NCBI GenBank assembly: GCA_903926695.1
Contig: CAIYKK010000573.1
Span: forward strand, 1 to 6,847
Direction of reading: 5' to 3'
Length of the DNA: 6,847 nucleotides
Source: an uncultured Burkholderiales bacterium
Lineage (GTDB): Bacteria > Pseudomonadota > Gammaproteobacteria > Burkholderiales > Burkholderiaceae_C
The notes under the pieces were generated by a model. That model was not told the DNA's origin and did no database searches. It saw only the letters and a list, made by a program, of their open reading frames with translations. A program made the translations under genes and the position numbers. Shown here piece after piece: positions 6,192 to 6,847 of this stretch (the stretch's first letter is position 1; every line of letters begins with the position of its first letter).

Positions 6192-6527
6192 CGCGCCTAG
6201 GTCGTAGGGCAAGGCGCCCTCAAACATCACCCGCACCGGCAAGATGGTCGGCTGGCAGCCGCTGCGCTGGCGCTGCTCGACGGCCATGCGCACCTCTTCC
6301 GCCACCATCTGGCTCTGCACCGAGTGTTCGGACAAAAACAGCACCAGAAAGTCTGCCGCCGCCACTTCGGCCTGAATGCGCTTGACCCAGTTCTCCCCGA
6401 CCGACATGCCCTGGTCGATGAACACCTGATGCCCCTGCTCGGCCAGTGCGGCATGCACCCGCTGCGCCAGCGGCTGGTCAAATTCGGTGTTTCGTTTGTA
6501 ACTAATAAATATTCGTTTTCCGCCCAT
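6189..6527 (-). CDS. TIR-domain protein, cut short by an in-frame UAG
   Basis: The 112-residue product is a TIR domain. It has the first-strand motif KRIFISYKRN (4-13), the region HQVFIDQGMSVGENWVKRI (33-51), strand FLVLFLS (60-66), and the helix MVAEEVRMAVE (74-84). E78 in that helix aligns with the catalytic glutamate of NAD-consuming TIR domains (SARM1 E642, in WVHKEIVTAL). Such TIRs cleave NAD+ or make signalling nucleotides, often to stop growth of infected cells. The ORF ends PYDLGA-stop at a point where the TIR fold should still have its last helix, and the same frame continues as LNRINYALWRSAADDERVL into the ATPase. The start is supported by AGGAG at 6535-6539, seven bases upstream of the ATG. 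The product is probably a truncated effector, unless the UAG is read through. TIR identity is well supported; NADase activity is inferred from E78. Confidence 0.88.
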   Translation of the reverse strand: MGGKRIFISYKRNTEFDQPLAQRVHAALAEQGHQVFIDQGMSVGENWVKRIQAEVAAADFLVLFLSEHSVQSQMVAEEVRMAVEQRQRSGCQPTILPVRVMFEGALPYDLGA

Positions 6528-6534
6528 GCCCCTA

Positions 6535-6539
6535 CTCCT
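6535..6539 (-). promoter_or_regulatory. Ribosome binding site of the TIR gene
   Basis: AGGAG on the minus strand lies seven bases before the ATG at 6525-6527 and fixes the TIR start. It is the clearest ribosome binding site of the minus-strand operon; the two downstream ORFs have none as good. No convincing -35/-10 pair was found in the roughly 100 bases between here and the IS200/IS605 end. That stretch does hold a short tandem repeat, CTGAATT, at 6591-6597 and 6599-6605. Confidence 0.7.
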
Positions 6540-6654
6540 GATATGGCCTGATTGTGCCTGTGACCAGTCGCGGTCTGCGCCTGTTCTCCCCTGAATTGCT
6601 GAATTTCTCGCGCCCGTCGTGCGTTACAGTAATTTACCCTTCTTCCGCGAAAAG

Positions 6655-6674
6655 CCCCGTCCTTCAGGGCGGGG
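6655..6674. repeat. Subterminal hairpin of the IS200/IS605 left end
   Basis: CCCCGTCC (6655-6662), loop TTCA, GGGCGGGG (6667-6674) form an 8-bp stem with one G-T wobble. In IS200/IS605 elements the TnpA Y1 transposase recognises such a single-stranded hairpin. On the minus strand the stem is followed by CTTTTC, so it might also weakly stop transcription leaving the IS toward the TIR operon. Confidence 0.75.
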
Positions 6675-6742
6675 ATGCAGCGCGTGGACACCGCAGGTTC
6701 TGTACGGGTGCTGATAAGTAAATCGCTGATTAAAATCCCAGC

Positions 6743-6847
6743 ATGCAGCGCCTCCAGGCCTTCAAGTTTGAACTCATGCCCACCGGCGGGCAGGCGCGGG
6801 ACATGGGCCGCTTCGCCGGGGCGCGCCGGTTTGTGTTCAACAAAGCC
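6743..6847 (+). CDS. tnpB: N-terminus of a TnpB/OrfB RNA-guided nuclease (partial)
   Basis: The first 35 codons are present before the window edge: MQRLQAFKFELMPTGGQ, then RFAGARRFVFNKA. This is the characteristic N-terminal segment of IS200/IS605 TnpB (Pfam HTH_OrfB_IS605), where a K/R-x-x-K-F-E-L start is followed by RFAGACRFVFNKAL in relatives. TnpB proteins are omega-RNA-guided DNA endonucleases, ancestors of Cas12, that help keep the element at its donor site. The RuvC-like catalytic residues and the omega-RNA region lie outside the window, so integrity cannot be judged. No strong ribosome binding site precedes the ATG; the start is chosen because it matches the family's usual N-terminus. 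The gene is divergent from the TIR operon. Confidence 0.88.
   Translation, partial: MQRLQAFKFELMPTGGQARDMGRFAGARRFVFNKA

Larger units (their letters stand above)
6638..6847 (+). mobile_element. IS200/IS605-family element, left end and start of tnpB (runs off the window)
   Basis: TTAC at 6634-6637 is the candidate left cleavage/target site. Fourteen bases further on, AAAG (6651-6654) abuts the foot of a strong hairpin (6655-6674), and a tnpB-type reading frame begins at 6743. TTAC as cleavage site with an AAAG guide next to the subterminal hairpin is the arrangement described for IS608. No tnpA lies between the left end and tnpB, so this would be a tnpB-only (IS1341-like) element, or tnpA lies beyond the window. 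The right end is not visible. The exact tip is an inference, because TTAC also occurs at 6624-6627. Confidence 0.7.

Noticed and set aside
6675..6751. Direct repeat ATGCAGCGC at 6675-6683 and 6743-6751
   Set aside because: Nine bases, out of frame with each other and in GC-rich DNA; the second copy is just the tnpB start, so chance is sufficient.

Overview
The window is a GC-rich bacterial chromosome segment with the look of a betaproteobacterium, probably order Burkholderiales. That rests on codon use and on the style of the GNAT, response-regulator, IS3 and TnpB proteins; no marker gene settles it. It reads as an accessory island: a small multi-gene system bounded on both sides by insertion-sequence material.

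Left part (1-1242, + strand). The window opens inside the 3' end of an ElaA-like GNAT acetyltransferase gene whose reading frame runs about 60 codons past the family's usual end. An AT-rich spacer follows, holding a perfect nested inverted repeat directly after the stop codon. Next is a complete orphan response regulator with an N-terminal extension, a receiver domain and a LuxR-type HTH. No histidine kinase gene is visible.

Junk zone (1243-1670). Starting two bases after the regulator's stop codon there is a broken IS3-family left end with a frameshifted orfA. It is joined to a remnant of a second, zinc-ribbon transposase. This rubble abuts the 3' end of the large minus-strand gene.

Core system (1671-6527, - strand, read right to left). 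First comes a TIR domain (112 codons, good ribosome binding site) that stops at a single in-frame UAG. The same frame then continues through an AAA-like/STAND ATPase related to Pfam AAA_35 (PF14516). The two ORFs are almost certainly one ancestral TIR-ATPase gene of about 501 codons, split by a nonsense mutation or by real gene fission. Twelve bases later a 1112-residue protein begins: a second ATPase of the same family, a winged-helix-like region, one transmembrane helix, and 14 very similar WD40 blades (two 7-bladed propellers' worth). The layout suggests a TIR effector on one ATPase and a membrane-anchored WD40 sensor on a second, related ATPase. That would be an NLR/STAND-like conflict or defence module. 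This function is inference from domain architecture.

Right edge (6634-6847, + strand). A left end of an IS200/IS605 element (TTAC cleavage-site candidate, AAAG guide, subterminal hairpin) leads into the start of tnpB, which is cut by the window edge. It sits about 110 bp upstream of the TIR start codon and may have displaced the operon's original promoter region.
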